The notes: generated from the letters alone by a model not told the origin. 64,000 bases of DNA from Deinococcus grandis (GCF_001485435.1 NZ_BCMS01000001.1:1807501-1871500), one strand, 5' to 3'; positions 41,402 through 55,934 are shown, numbered from the stretch's first letter. Numbers and translations are program-made.

Positions 41402-42300
41402 CGGTCCACACGCTCGACCTGAACTTCCAGGGCGTGGGGGGCGTGATCGCGTCCAGCGTGTTCGACACCGGGGACGGGCTGGCGGTCGTGGATACCGGGC
41501 CGGGCAGCACCCTGGGCGCGCTGGAGGCCGGACTGGCCGGGCTGGGCGCGGCGCTGGCGGACGTGCGGCACGTGCTGCTGACGCACATTCACTTCGATCA
41601 TGCGGGCGCGGCGGGCACGGTGCTGGACCGGGTGCCGCAGGCCCGCGCGTACGTGCACGAGCGGGGCGCGGCGCACCTGTCGCGCCCGGAGCGGCTGCTG
41701 GCGAGCGCCACGCAGATCTACGGGGAGCACATGGACACCCTGTGGGGCACCATGCAGCCCATCGATCCCGCGCGCCTGACTGTCCTGAGCGGCGGCGAGA
41801 CGCTGACGCTGGGCGACCTCCCGGTGCGGGTGTTTTACACGCCAGGGCACGCCGTGCACCACGTGTCGTACCACGCCGGGGACCACCTTTTCCTGGGGGA
41901 CGTGGGCGGCATCCGGCTGGACGTTGCCCAGACACCCCGCGCGCCCACACCGCCGCCGGACATCAATCTGGAGGCGTGGCGCGACAGCCTCTCCGTGCTG
42001 GAGACGCTGGACGCCCGGACGCTGCACCTCGCGCACTTCGGGGCGTACCCGAACACGCCCGCCCACTGGGCCGGGCTGCGCGCCACCATGACGGCCGACG
42101 CCGAGCGCGTCCGCGCGGGCCTGAGTGCCGGACTGGATCCGCAGGCCATCACGACCGCCTTCACCGAGGACCTGATGCACGAACTCAAGATGGAAGACCC
42201 GACCCTGCCCGCCCGTTACGACTTCGCGTGCCCGCCGTGGATGAGCGTGCAGGGCCTGCTGCGCTACTGGGCGCGGCAGGCCGCGCGGGGGCAGGGCTGA
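41398..42300 (+). CDS. Metallo-beta-lactamase-fold hydrolase
   Basis: The 300-residue protein has the metal motif THIHFDHAG, VVDTGPGS, a YTPGHAVHHVSYHAGDHLFLGDVGG segment (motifs 3 and 4) and a final histidine in LAHFGAYP. It fits the MBL group that acts on thioesters or lactones; the exact substrate is unknown. It overlaps its neighbours on both sides by 1-4 bp, so it is co-expressed with purD. Confidence 0.88.
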   Translation: MTVHTLDLNFQGVGGVIASSVFDTGDGLAVVDTGPGSTLGALEAGLAGLGAALADVRHVLLTHIHFDHAGAAGTVLDRVPQARAYVHERGAAHLSRPERLLASATQIYGEHMDTLWGTMQPIDPARLTVLSGGETLTLGDLPVRVFYTPGHAVHHVSYHAGDHLFLGDVGGIRLDVAQTPRAPTPPPDINLEAWRDSLSVLETLDARTLHLAHFGAYPNTPAHWAGLRATMTADAERVRAGLSAGLDPQAITTAFTEDLMHELKMEDPTLPARYDFACPPWMSVQGLLRYWARQAARGQG

Positions 42301-43553
42301 TGCGCGTCCTGGTGATCGGCGGCGGCGGACGCGAGCACGCGATCGTGCACGCCTGCGTCCGCGCGGGGCACGAGGTGCTGTGCACGCCGGGCAACCCCGG
42401 CATCGCGCACATGGCCCGCGTGATCGGCAGCGCGCAGGACGCCGCAAGCCTCGCGCAGCTGGCCCGCGCCGAGGCGGCCGACGTGGTGATCGTGGGGCCC
42501 GAGGCGTACCTCGCGGCGGGCGTCGTGGACGAGTGCGAGGCGCTGGGCATCCCCGCGTTCGGCCCGTCCCGCGCCGCGAGCCGCCTGGAGGGCGACAAGG
42601 CCTGGAGCAAGGCGTTCATGCACCGCCACGGCATCCCGACCGCCGCGCACCACACCTTCAGCGACCTGGGCGCGGCCGGGGCGCACGTGGCGACCCTGAC
42701 GCCGCCCATCGTGGTGAAGGACGCGGGCCTGAAGGCCGGGAAGGGCGTCACCATCGCCCATACCGCCGAGGAGGCGCACGCGGCGCTGCGGGACATCTTC
42801 ACGCAGCCGGGCGCGCAGGCGGTCATCGAGGACTTCATGACCGGGCAGGAGGTCACGGTGCTCGCCCTCACCGACGGCAGCGCGTACGCCCTGACGCCCC
42901 CCAGCCAGGACCACAAGACCATCCACGAGGGCGACACCGGCCCCATGACCGGCGGGATGGGCGTCATCTGCCCCTTCCCCATCAGCCCCGAGCAGCTGGA
43001 GGTGGTGCGGCGCGACATCATCGAACCCACCCTGGCGGGCATGCGCGCCGATGGACACCCGTTCCGGGGCGTGCTGTACGCCGGGCTGATGCTCACGCCG
43101 AACGGGCCGAAGGTCGTGGAGTTCAACGCCCGCTTCGGCGACCCAGAAGCGGAAGCCGTGTTGCCCCTGCTGGAGAGTGACCTCGCGGGGCACGCCCTGG
43201 ACGCCGCGCGCGGCCAGTTCCGGCCGGAGGACGTGCACTTCCGCGACGCCGCGAGCGCCACCATCATCCTCGCCGCGCCCGGCTACCCCGGCGAGCCGCA
43301 GAAAGGCATTCCCCTCACCCTCCCCGAACCCGGCCCGGACGAGGTCATCTACCACGCGGGCACCACGACCAGCGCCGCCGGACTGATCAGCAGCGGGGGC
43401 CGCGTGCTGGCCGTCACGGCCGTTGCGGACACCCTGAACGGCGCGCTGGGCCGCGCGTACGCCCTCGCGGACCGCGTGGACTTCCCCGGCGCGCAACTGC
43501 GACGCGACATCGGCGCCCGCATCGGCGCGGCCCCTGACCCCACGCCCGTTTGA
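42300..43553 (+). CDS. purD: Phosphoribosylamine-glycine ligase PurD
   Basis: The 417-residue ATP-grasp enzyme has VLVIGGGGREHAIVHA, CTPGNPGIA, KAWSKAFMHRHGIPTA, DAGLKAGKGVTIA, SQDHKTIHEGDTGPMTGGMG and EFNARFGDPEAEAVLPLL. It catalyses the second step of purine synthesis (GAR formation). The ATG overlaps the MBL stop (TGATG). Confidence 0.96.
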   Translation: MRVLVIGGGGREHAIVHACVRAGHEVLCTPGNPGIAHMARVIGSAQDAASLAQLARAEAADVVIVGPEAYLAAGVVDECEALGIPAFGPSRAASRLEGDKAWSKAFMHRHGIPTAAHHTFSDLGAAGAHVATLTPPIVVKDAGLKAGKGVTIAHTAEEAHAALRDIFTQPGAQAVIEDFMTGQEVTVLALTDGSAYALTPPSQDHKTIHEGDTGPMTGGMGVICPFPISPEQLEVVRRDIIEPTLAGMRADGHPFRGVLYAGLMLTPNGPKVVEFNARFGDPEAEAVLPLLESDLAGHALDAARGQFRPEDVHFRDAASATIILAAPGYPGEPQKGIPLTLPEPGPDEVIYHAGTTTSAAGLISSGGRVLAVTAVADTLNGALGRAYALADRVDFPGAQLRRDIGARIGAAPDPTPV

Positions 43554-43591
43554 CCAGCCCGCGCGCACGCGCTACCATTCCCCACGCACCG

Positions 43592-43673
<82 letters not shown>

Positions 43674-43683
43674 ATTAGGCAGA

Positions 43684-43763
43684 TGCCCTCGCCCCGGCGG
43701 GGGTTTCTGCTTGGGCATCCCGGCTGAACGAAGGCGCCCCCCGTCCTGAGCGGGGGGCGCTTT
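43684..43763 (+). terminator. Hairpins downstream of tRNA-Leu
   Basis: A small CCCC-GGC-GGGG stem followed by GTTT sits 15 nt after the tRNA, and a stronger 10-bp stem (GCGCCCCCCG/CGGGGGGCGC, 43734-43760) followed by TTT is next to the element A copy. Confidence 0.65.
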
Positions 43764-43774
43764 GCCGTGGGTCA

Positions 43775-43907
43775 TACGGGTTCCGTCTGTTTCGTTAACA
43801 GATCGGAACGCCACCGATCTGTCAACTCCACGTCCGGAACCCGTTTTTCTCCTACTCGCGTCCGCTCGGATTGAACGGCTTTGCAAGCCATTCAATCGGA
43901 GTCCGTA
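43775..43907 (+). repeat. Structured intergenic element A, copy 6
   Basis: Near-consensus copy: closing ends TACGGGTTCCG/CGGAGTCCGTA, first stem GTTAACAGATCGG/CCGATCTGTCAAC, second stem GATTGAACGGCT/AGCCATTCAATC. It directly abuts the stop codon of the TRAP permease (43908-43910). Confidence 0.92.
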
Positions 43908-46070
<2,163 letters not shown>

Positions 46071-46080
46071 GGGTTCCTTC

Positions 46081-46214
46081 TCCGGACTCCGGTGGAACGG
46101 TTCTGAAGAACCGTTCCATCCGAGCGGATGCGAGTAGGAGCGGAGCGGAGTCCGGGCGTGGAGTTGGCGACCCGGTGTCGTTCCGGGTGGCCGACGGAAC
46201 AGACGGAGTCCGCG
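46081..46214 (-). repeat. Structured intergenic element A, copy 7 (inverse)
   Basis: The closing ends are perfect complements (CGGACTCCG/CGGAGTCCG). The first stem reads GTTGGCGACCCGG/CCGGGTGGCCGAC, the second GGTGGAACGGTTC/GAACCGTTCCATCC. It lies between the TAXI protein and permease genes, 10 nt before the permease start. Confidence 0.9.
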
Positions 46215-46233
46215 TCATGGGGTGAATGGGGTT

Positions 46234-46268
46234 GGGGGCCAGCTCGAGTGTGTCCCCGGCTGGCCCCC
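46234..46268 (-). terminator. Hairpin after the TAXI binding-protein gene
   Basis: A 9-bp stem (GGGGGCCAG/CTGGCCCCC) lies 12 nt after the stop. Together with the element A copy it may lower permease expression relative to the binding protein. Confidence 0.55.
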
Positions 46269-46280
46269 AGGTGCGGGCCG

Positions 46281-47249
<969 letters not shown>

Positions 47250-47328
47250 GGGTCCTCCTTGGGATGGTCGGGCAGATGAGAAGTCTCGGCCCGGGGTGTG
47301 AAGAGTAGGCGGATCGTAGCACGGCACC

Positions 47329-47349
47329 TTTTGACTCAATTGAAAGGTG
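47329..47349. promoter_or_regulatory. Palindrome-rich site between the TRAP and ABC genes
   Basis: CCTTT and AAAGG bracket TTGACTCAA and TCAATTGA, two overlapping small palindromes. The 9-mer TTTGACTCA also occurs at 8924-8932 on the minus strand. It may be an operator or a -35 element. Confidence 0.3.
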
Positions 47350-47397
47350 AACCGGGTCAAGCGCACCGCATTCCGGCGTGGCGGTACCATGCTGGGC

Positions 47398-48180
<783 letters not shown>

Positions 48181-48192
48181 GCGGCAGGACGT

Positions 48193-48233
48193 GGAGGGTG
48201 CCCCCGGCGGACGCTGGCGGGCACCCTCCTGCT
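48193..48233 (+). terminator. Terminator of the ABC ATPase gene
   Basis: An 11-bp stem (GGAGGGTGCCC/GGGCACCCTCC) lies 12 nt after the stop and is followed by TGCTGTT. Confidence 0.7.
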
Positions 48234-48238
48234 GTTCA

Positions 48239-48331
48239 TACGGATTCCGTTAGTTTCCTGCTCGCTCTGCTGCGAAGCTCTGCGGGTCCGCTCGGACCCA
48301 GCGGCTCTGTCAGCCATTCAATCGGAGTCCT
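48239..48331 (+). repeat. Structured intergenic element A, copy 8 (internally deleted)
   Basis: Both ends of the family are present (TACGGATTCCG and CGGAGTCC), but about 40 bp including the first hairpin is missing. The right end lies 2 nt from the MFS stop (48334). Confidence 0.8.
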
Positions 48332-48333
48332 TT

Positions 48334-49560
<1,227 letters not shown>

Positions 49561-49630
49561 GGGGGGCATTATTCACCTTGAACGATTCAGTCGATCGGCA
49601 AGACGGGACGCCGCCGGGGGCGGGGAGCGT

Positions 49631-50542
49631 TCAGGGCAGCACGTCCAGGCCGTCGAGCACCACGCTGGCATGCGCCTCGACGGTCAGGGCGTGGTCGCGG
49701 TTGTACCCGCCGGCCATCATCGTGACGACCGGAATGCCCGCGCCGCGCGCCCAGGTCAGCACGGCGCGGTTGCGTTCGCGCACGCCGTCCAGGGTCAGGG
49801 CGAAGCGCCCGAAGCGGTCCCCGGCCAGGACGTCCACGCCCGCGAGGTACAGCAGAAGGTCGGGCCGGAAGGCGTCCAGTGCCGGGAGTGCCTGCTCGCG
49901 CAGCACCCGCAGGTACTCCTGATCGGTCACGCCGTCCCCCAGGCCGAGGTCGAGGCTGCTGCGTTCCTTGCGGAAGGGGTAGTTCCGCTCGCCGTGGACA
50001 CTGAGGGTAAAGGCCCGCGCCTCGTGTTCCAGCAGCGCGGCGGTGCCGTTGCCCTGGTGCACGTCCAGGTCGAGGATCGCCACGCGCCGAGCCAGTCCGT
50101 CACCCAGGGCCACGCGGGTCAGGATCGCGGCGTCGTTGACGAGGCAGAAGCCCTCGGCGCGGTCCCGGAAGGCGTGGTGCGTGCCGCCCGCCAGGTTGAT
50201 GCCCCACCCGACCCGTAGCGCGTCGTGAAGGGCGGCCAGGGAACCCCCGGCGGCGCGGCGGGCGCGCTCGACTACCTCGGCGCTCCAGGGCAGGCCGAAG
50301 GCGCGTTCCTCGTGCCGGTCGATCTCGCCCCTGCGCCAGCGCCGCAGCCACAGCGGGTCGTGGGCGCGGGCGGCGTCCGCCCAGCTGAGGTTCGGGGTGT
50401 CCAGCACGGGCAGCAGTCCGCTCAGGCGGTCGCGGACCCCGGCGTACTTGTAGGCCGGGAAGCGGTGCCCGTCCGGCAGGGGGAAGGTGTAGGCGGCGGG
50501 CGTCCAGGCCCGGTAGGGTCCGGCGTGGTCGGGGAGGGTCAC
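49631..50542 (-). CDS. Histone deacetylase-superfamily protein, class IV-like
   Basis: The 303-residue protein has the deacetylase motifs: paired histidines in GGTHHAF, the zinc ligands in ILDLDVHQGNG and a third acid in LAGVDVLAGDRFG, plus FTLSVHGERNYPF. The short length and N-terminal FPLPDGHRFPAYKY fit the HDAC11/class IV branch. Bacterial members deacetylate small amines or acyl-lysine; the substrate is unknown. GTG 50542 is chosen because CAGACT lies 7 nt upstream and the domain starts there; upstream in-frame codons extend into the divergent promoter region. Confidence 0.85.
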   Translation of the reverse strand: MTLPDHAGPYRAWTPAAYTFPLPDGHRFPAYKYAGVRDRLSGLLPVLDTPNLSWADAARAHDPLWLRRWRRGEIDRHEERAFGLPWSAEVVERARRAAGGSLAALHDALRVGWGINLAGGTHHAFRDRAEGFCLVNDAAILTRVALGDGLARRVAILDLDVHQGNGTAALLEHEARAFTLSVHGERNYPFRKERSSLDLGLGDGVTDQEYLRVLREQALPALDAFRPDLLLYLAGVDVLAGDRFGRFALTLDGVRERNRAVLTWARGAGIPVVTMMAGGYNRDHALTVEAHASVVLDGLDVLP

Positions 50543-50701
50543 GTCCGGCAGTCTGCCGTGCCGGGCGTGACCCGTGAGCGTGAACGGGCACGAATGGCCG
50601 GAAAAGACTGCCCAGGCCGTCGGTTTTGAACGGGTCAGCCGGTCGGGAAGGGTGAGAACAGCCACACCCGACGGGGGGCCGTTTGGCGGAGTGTTCACAC
50701 T

Positions 50702-50743
50702 GTGTGCCGCACACGATTCAGGCTTGTACAAGGTTTGTACACT
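50702..50743 (+). promoter_or_regulatory. Promoter and operator cluster of the CRP/FNR regulator
   Basis: Within the 299-bp divergent gap, GTGTGC-C-GCACAC (50702-50714) is a perfect palindrome of CRP-site character. GATTCA (50715-50720) and TACACT (50738-50743) are 17 bp apart and could be the -35 and -10. Two TTGTACA copies (from 50724 and 50735) fill the spacer and overlap the -10. The rest of the gap shows no gene. Confidence 0.5.
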
Positions 50744-50841
50744 CCTGATCAATCGAAGGACAGGCGGCCCCCACACGCACGCCCCACCCCCGCCACGGCA
50801 CCAGCGCCGCAGGCGGACGCACGACCCCAGGAGTTCCGGCC

Positions 50842-51468
<627 letters not shown>

Positions 51469-51485
51469 AGTCCCCTGCACCCTGC

Positions 51486-51515
51486 ACGCCGTCCCTTCAT
51501 CGGGGCGGCGTTTTT
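51486..51515 (+). terminator. Rho-independent terminator of the CRP/FNR gene
   Basis: A 10-bp stem (ACGCCGTCCC/GGGGCGGCGT, with one G-T pair) is followed by TTTTTG. Confidence 0.85.
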
Positions 51516-51557
51516 GTGCGCCGCGCACGTCACTGCACACTTTTTCTGTCCGGCACG

Positions 51558-51563
51558 TAGAAT
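51558..51563 (+). promoter_or_regulatory. -10 box TAGAAT of nurA-herA, leaderless spacing
   Basis: TAGAAT lies 7 nt before the nurA ATG; TGCACA about 18 bp further up may be the -35. Confidence 0.6.
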
Positions 51564-51570
51564 GGCCCGC

Positions 51571-52602
51571 ATGCGTATCCGCCTCGACCCCTGGCCCGTG
51601 GACATCCAGGGAGGACAGCTCACCCTGAAAGCCTTCGGCGGCACCCTCGACGACGTGGAAACGCCCCGCTGGGCCGCCATTCCCGCCCGGCCCATCCCGG
51701 AACGACTGAAACAGGTGTTCGTCGTGGACGGCAAACGCCGCATGGAATCCCGCATCTTCATCGAGGACACCCACGGTCAGAGTGGCCTGGGCGGCTTCGG
51801 CGCCTACGTGGTCGGGGCGGTCGAACTGTGCCCGCACGGCACCCGGCAGGCGGAACTGCTGGCCGTGAAGGCGCAGCGCCTGCTGGCCCACGCCCCGAAC
51901 CTGCTCGTGGAACCCGCGCAGCTCACGCCGCGCAATCCGCACACCGGGCAGCTGGAGTACGCCCCGGCGCCCATGCAGGGGCACGACCCGCTGGCGGCCC
52001 TGAACACGCTGCAACAGCACATGCTGAGTGCCGAGCAGCGCCTCTCGCATGAGCTCGCGTCCCGCGTGCCGCTCGACGAGACCGACGACCGCGAGTGGCT
52101 GACCGCCCTGACCATCCAGGACGGCACCCTGCGCGGCCAGAACCTGAACGGGGCGGTGGTGGGCTGCGTGAAGACGATGGAGACCATGTACCTCCCCGCC
52201 GACCGCGCCGGACTGCTGAGCGACCTGAAACCCGGCGAACGCACGCCCATCCTGCGCATGACGTACGAGGGCGGGCAGTTCACGCGCCTGATCTGGTACG
52301 TGCGCCTGTCCGAGGCGGCGTTCTACCAGCATCCGATGAGCGGCGTGATGCGCCTGGAGATGTTCGCACCCGACGACACGGACTTCCTGCCGCCCATCGT
52401 GCGTCAGGTGGCGAACCTGTCGGGCACGCTGCTGACGCGGCTGGGCAGCCGGGCGCACAAGGACCCGCGCGCGCCGCAGAACCTGATCCCGACGGCGGCG
52501 CTGGAGCAGGCGATGAACCGCTCGATGGGCAGCGCGGATCTGGTCACGCGGCGCATCCGGGCGCACATCGCCGCGACGTTCGGGCGTGAGGCGGTGGCAT
52601 GA
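51571..52602 (+). CDS. nurA: DNA end-resection nuclease NurA
   Basis: The 343-residue protein has the NurA-type catalytic start FVVDGKRRMESRI (metal-binding Asp53) and the later LIWYVRLSEAAFYQHP and a C-terminal NLSGTLLTRLGSR segment. NurA is a 5-to-3 nuclease that works in a complex with the HerA translocase; the pair has been described in Deinococcus radiodurans. It overlaps herA by 4 bp. Sequence conservation of NurA is low overall, so the assignment rests on the motif and the neighbour. Confidence 0.88.
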   Translation: MRIRLDPWPVDIQGGQLTLKAFGGTLDDVETPRWAAIPARPIPERLKQVFVVDGKRRMESRIFIEDTHGQSGLGGFGAYVVGAVELCPHGTRQAELLAVKAQRLLAHAPNLLVEPAQLTPRNPHTGQLEYAPAPMQGHDPLAALNTLQQHMLSAEQRLSHELASRVPLDETDDREWLTALTIQDGTLRGQNLNGAVVGCVKTMETMYLPADRAGLLSDLKPGERTPILRMTYEGGQFTRLIWYVRLSEAAFYQHPMSGVMRLEMFAPDDTDFLPPIVRQVANLSGTLLTRLGSRAHKDPRAPQNLIPTAALEQAMNRSMGSADLVTRRIRAHIAATFGREAVA

Positions 52603-54419
52603 CGGGCGTGCAGGGGCCGTCGGCCGCGACGGGCGCGGTGGTGGGCATGGTGCTGGGCACGCAGGACGTGACCCCGGTGAGTTTCTGGTTCGCGGTGCAG
52701 CCCGGCGCGAGCATCCAGCTGGACGATCTGGTCGTGGTGGGCACCCGCAAGCCCGACGGGGCGGAGGTGCGCTTCTACGGAATCGTGGATCACGTCCGCA
52801 CCCGGCACGAGGGCGTGACGTTCGACAGTGACGTGCAGGACGTCGCAGCGGGCCTGCTGCCTGCGAGTGTCAGTTACGCGGCGCGGGTGCTGGTCACGCG
52901 GGTGCACCCGGAGAATTTCATTCCGCCGCAGCCGGGGGACGTGGTGCGGCACGCGCGGGACGCGGACCTGCGCATGGCGCTCAGCGCGGACAAGATGGGC
53001 GACCGCGCCTTCCCCGGCGGGCTGCTGGCGGACGGGCAGGTGCTGCCGCTGAACTACCGGTTCGTGAACGGCGAGAACGGCGGGCACATCAACATCAGCG
53101 GGATCTCGGGCGTGGCGACGAAGACGAGTTACGCGCTGTTCCTGCTGCACTCGATCTTCCGCAGCGGCGTGATGGGCGCGTCCGCGTCGGCGGGCCGGGC
53201 GCTGATCTTCAACGTGAAGGGCGAGGACCTCCTGTTTCTCGATCAGGCGAATAAGGACGTGGCGGCGCGCGAGGCGGACGCGCAGGCGCAGAAGGGCCTG
53301 CCGCGCACCCGCTACGACCTGATGAACCTCCCGGCGGAGGCGTTCCGGGACGTGCAGTTCCTCGCGCCGCCCCGGCCCGGCAGCGCGGCGGGCGCGATCG
53401 TGCCGCACGTGGAGCAGCGTGCCAGCGGTGTGACGCCGTTCCTGTACTCGCTGCGGGAGTTCTGCCTGCGGCGCATGCTGCCGTACGTGTTCGTGGACCG
53501 GGACGCCAGCGTGAACCTGGGCTTCGTGATCGGCAGTATCGAGGACCGCCTGTACCGCCTCGCGCAGGGTGCGGACACGCCGTACCTGACCGTGGAGGAC
53601 TGGCAGCCGGACACCGAGCAGCTGATCGACGAGGACGTCCGCTTCGACGAGCTGGGCGGGGTGCGGATCAGCACCTTCCCGCAGCTGGTCGCGTACCTGG
53701 AGTACAAGCTGCTGGACGCGAACGACGGCGAGGGCGACCGGAAGTGGGTCGGCAAGCAGTCCCCCGCCACCTTGCAGGCGTTCATCCGGCGACTGCGGGG
53801 CGTGCAGAAGCACCTCACGCCGCTGGTGCGCGGGGACCTGAGCGCCCAGCAGGCCGCGCAGTACCGCCCGGACCCGCTGAAGCCCGGGGTGCAGACGACC
53901 GTGGTGGACATCCACACGCTGTCCGCCACGGCGCAGATGTTCGTGGTGGGCGTGCTGCTGCGCGACCTGTTCGAACACAAGGAACGTGTGGGGCGGCAGG
54001 ACACGGTGTTCGTCGTGCTGGACGAGCTGAACAAGTACGCGCCGCGCGACGGGGACAGCCCGATCAAGGACGTGCTGCTGGACATCGCCGAACGTGGCCG
54101 CAGCCTGGGGATCATCCTGATCGGCGCGCAGCAGACCGCCAGCGAGGTCGAGCGGCGCATCGTGTCCAACGCCGCGATCCGCGTGGTGGGCCGCCTGGAC
54201 CTCGCGGAGGCCGAGCGGCCCGAGTACCGCTTCCTGCCGCAGAGCTTCCGCGCGCGCGCGGGCATCCTCCAGCCGGGCACCATGCTCGTCAGTCAGCCGG
54301 ACGTGCCGAACCCGGTGCTGGTGAACTACCCCTTCCCCGCGTGGGCGACCCGCAAGGACGAGGTGGACGACCTGCGCGGCAAGAAGGTCGAAGACGTCGG
54401 CGACGACTGGCTGCGCTGA
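52599..54419 (+). CDS. herA: HerA-type hexameric DNA translocase
   Basis: The 606-residue protein has an N-terminal HAS barrel (about residues 10-110), a P-loop region GISGVATKTS (residues 168-177, Lys175) and a Walker B with arginine-rich follow-up (VFVVLDELNKYAP, DIAERGRSLGIILIGAQQTASEVERRIVSNAAIRVVGRLD). The P-loop departs from GxxxxGKS: Thr stands before the Lys instead of Gly. HerA pumps DNA to NurA during double-strand-break processing. It is co-translated with nurA. Confidence 0.92.
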   Translation: MTGVQGPSAATGAVVGMVLGTQDVTPVSFWFAVQPGASIQLDDLVVVGTRKPDGAEVRFYGIVDHVRTRHEGVTFDSDVQDVAAGLLPASVSYAARVLVTRVHPENFIPPQPGDVVRHARDADLRMALSADKMGDRAFPGGLLADGQVLPLNYRFVNGENGGHINISGISGVATKTSYALFLLHSIFRSGVMGASASAGRALIFNVKGEDLLFLDQANKDVAAREADAQAQKGLPRTRYDLMNLPAEAFRDVQFLAPPRPGSAAGAIVPHVEQRASGVTPFLYSLREFCLRRMLPYVFVDRDASVNLGFVIGSIEDRLYRLAQGADTPYLTVEDWQPDTEQLIDEDVRFDELGGVRISTFPQLVAYLEYKLLDANDGEGDRKWVGKQSPATLQAFIRRLRGVQKHLTPLVRGDLSAQQAAQYRPDPLKPGVQTTVVDIHTLSATAQMFVVGVLLRDLFEHKERVGRQDTVFVVLDELNKYAPRDGDSPIKDVLLDIAERGRSLGIILIGAQQTASEVERRIVSNAAIRVVGRLDLAEAERPEYRFLPQSFRARAGILQPGTMLVSQPDVPNPVLVNYPFPAWATRKDEVDDLRGKKVEDVGDDWLR

Positions 54420-54537
54420 GGGCGGTGTCCGGTTCAGGTGCTCACCCTGCTCGACTCGGCGGTGGTGAGGGGACCAGCGGACGACGCCGCAGCCGGGGCA
54501 TGACTTGAATGCCATGAATGCCATGTAGGCGACAGGT

Positions 54538-54576
54538 GAGAGGGAGGCCGGGCGTACAGCCTGCGGCCTCCCTCTC
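54538..54576. terminator. Bidirectional terminator between herA and the anti-sigma gene
   Basis: A 13-bp perfect stem (GAGAGGGAGGCCG/CGGCCTCCCTCTC) lies between convergent genes. The rest of 54420-54601 shows nothing else. Confidence 0.75.
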
Positions 54577-54601
54577 TGTGGTCCCTACCCCTGTGTGGTG
54601 G

Positions 54602-55330
54602 TCACAGCTGCTGGATCAGGATGGGTGTGGTGGTGGGCTGCTCGCTGCCGCCGGTCGGTTCGACGCTGACTGCGACGGTCTGCCCGGACTCCACGCGGGG
54701 AATCACGATGCCCTGGCCGTCGAAGACACCGGCGCTGACGGGCTTGCCGCCCTCGATGCGCCACAGCTGGTACACGCGGTCCTGGGGGGCCAGGGCGTTC
54801 AGGTGCAGGAACGCGCGGCCGTCGGGCAGGCGGATCAGTTCGCCCAGTGGCTGTCCGTTCGCGGCGAGCGGCTGGCTCTGCGCGCCGGGGGTGTCCTGGT
54901 ACTGGCTGAGCAGGCTCTGCTCGGCGGGGGGGCGCAGGAAGATCACGCCAAGTGTCACGGCGGCCACCACGGCGAGCAGCATGAGGCGCCAGTTCAGGCC
55001 GCGTGGCGAGCGGGCGGGTGTGGGGGGCGCCTGACCGTCCGGGTACAGCGGAACGTTCGGGGGCGTGCCGACCGGCGCGGCGGGCGGGGTGGGCGCCGCG
55101 CTGGCGTGCGCGGACGTTTCACGCGCGAGGCGGTCCATCAGGCGCGACTCGGCGCCGTCGGGCACGGGGGCGTCCGGGAGGCTGTCGGGCAGCCCGTGCA
55201 GGAGTTCGAGGTCCGCGCGGTAGTCGCGGGCCAGGGCCGGGTCGGCCTCGATGACGGCCCGGACGCGCTGCTCGTCGGCGGGGCCCAGTTGTCCCAGGGC
55301 GAGCGCCAGGATGTCTTCTCTGCTGATCAC
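54602..55330 (-). CDS. Anti-sigma factor of RskA type
   Basis: The 242-residue protein has an N-terminal sigma-binding region (MISREDILALALGQLGPADEQRVRAVIEADPALA), one membrane helix at about residues 113-133 (WRLMLLAVVAAVTLGVIFLR) and a C-terminal RskA domain (LNALAPQDRVYQLWRIEGGKPVSAGVF). Such proteins hold an ECF sigma factor at the membrane until a signal releases it. The sigma gene lies just upstream in the same direction with a 67-bp gap. Confidence 0.88.
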   Translation of the reverse strand: MISREDILALALGQLGPADEQRVRAVIEADPALARDYRADLELLHGLPDSLPDAPVPDGAESRLMDRLARETSAHASAAPTPPAAPVGTPPNVPLYPDGQAPPTPARSPRGLNWRLMLLAVVAAVTLGVIFLRPPAEQSLLSQYQDTPGAQSQPLAANGQPLGELIRLPDGRAFLHLNALAPQDRVYQLWRIEGGKPVSAGVFDGQGIVIPRVESGQTVAVSVEPTGGSEQPTTTPILIQQL

Positions 55331-55397
55331 GATTCACCTGCCTGGCGTGCGGCGCGCGCGGCTGCGGGGAGGAGGGGGCGGGGAGCGGGGTGGGCGC

Positions 55398-55934
55398 TCA
55401 TGACTGGAGGCCCAGGTGGGTGCGCATGCGGTCGATCGCGGCGCGCAGACGGGATTTTACCGTACCGACCGGCAGTCCGGTCAGGATGGCCAGTTCGCTG
55501 TGGGAGTACCCGCGGTAGTAGGCGAGTTCCACGAGGTGACGCTGCGTCTCGTCGAGGGCCTGTACGGCGCCCTGCGCCATGACCTGCGAGTCCACGTCGG
55601 GTGAGGCGGTGGGGGCGTCCCAGTCCTCGATCTCCAGGGGCGTGTCGGGCCGGTCGCGGAGTTCCTGCAGGAAGCGGTGGTGGGCGATGCTCACCAGCCA
55701 CGTCTTGGCGCTGGCGCGGGTGGGGTCGAAGCGGGCGGCGTGCCGCCAGGCGTTCATGAAGGCGTCCTGCACGCAGCTTTCCACGTCGTCCGCCTGCCGG
55801 AGCATGCGGTGCCCGAGGCTGTACAGCAGCCGGGCGTAGCGGCGGTGAAGTTCCCGCAGGGCGTCTTCGGTGCCGTCGGCCATCGCGCGGATGAGCGCCT
55901 CGTCCGGCAGGTCGGGGTGAAGGGGGGCAGTCAT
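55398..55934 (-). CDS. ECF sigma factor, SigK/RpoE-like
   Basis: The 178-residue protein has sigma region 2 (ALRELHRRYARLLYSLGHRML, VQDAFMNAWRHAARFDPTRASAKTWLVSIAHHRF) and region 4 (LVELAYYRGYSHSELAILTGLPVGTVKSRLRAAIDRMR). With the RskA-type gene it forms a stress-response switch at the membrane. ATG 55934 is chosen because region 2 follows at the normal distance; the longer frame upstream is proline/arginine rich and unlike sigma factors. Confidence 0.9.
   Translation of the reverse strand: MTAPLHPDLPDEALIRAMADGTEDALRELHRRYARLLYSLGHRMLRQADDVESCVQDAFMNAWRHAARFDPTRASAKTWLVSIAHHRFLQELRDRPDTPLEIEDWDAPTASPDVDSQVMAQGAVQALDETQRHLVELAYYRGYSHSELAILTGLPVGTVKSRLRAAIDRMRTHLGLQS

Noticed and set aside
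49631..50776. Longer HDAC-like frame starting at 50776
   Set aside because: The extra 78 codons cover the operator cluster of the divergent CRP gene and do not match the family; GTG 50542 has a -10-like box at the right distance.
54420..54537. Search for a small gene between herA and the anti-sigma gene
   Set aside because: No frame with a ribosome binding site or plausible composition; only the terminator hairpin is supported.
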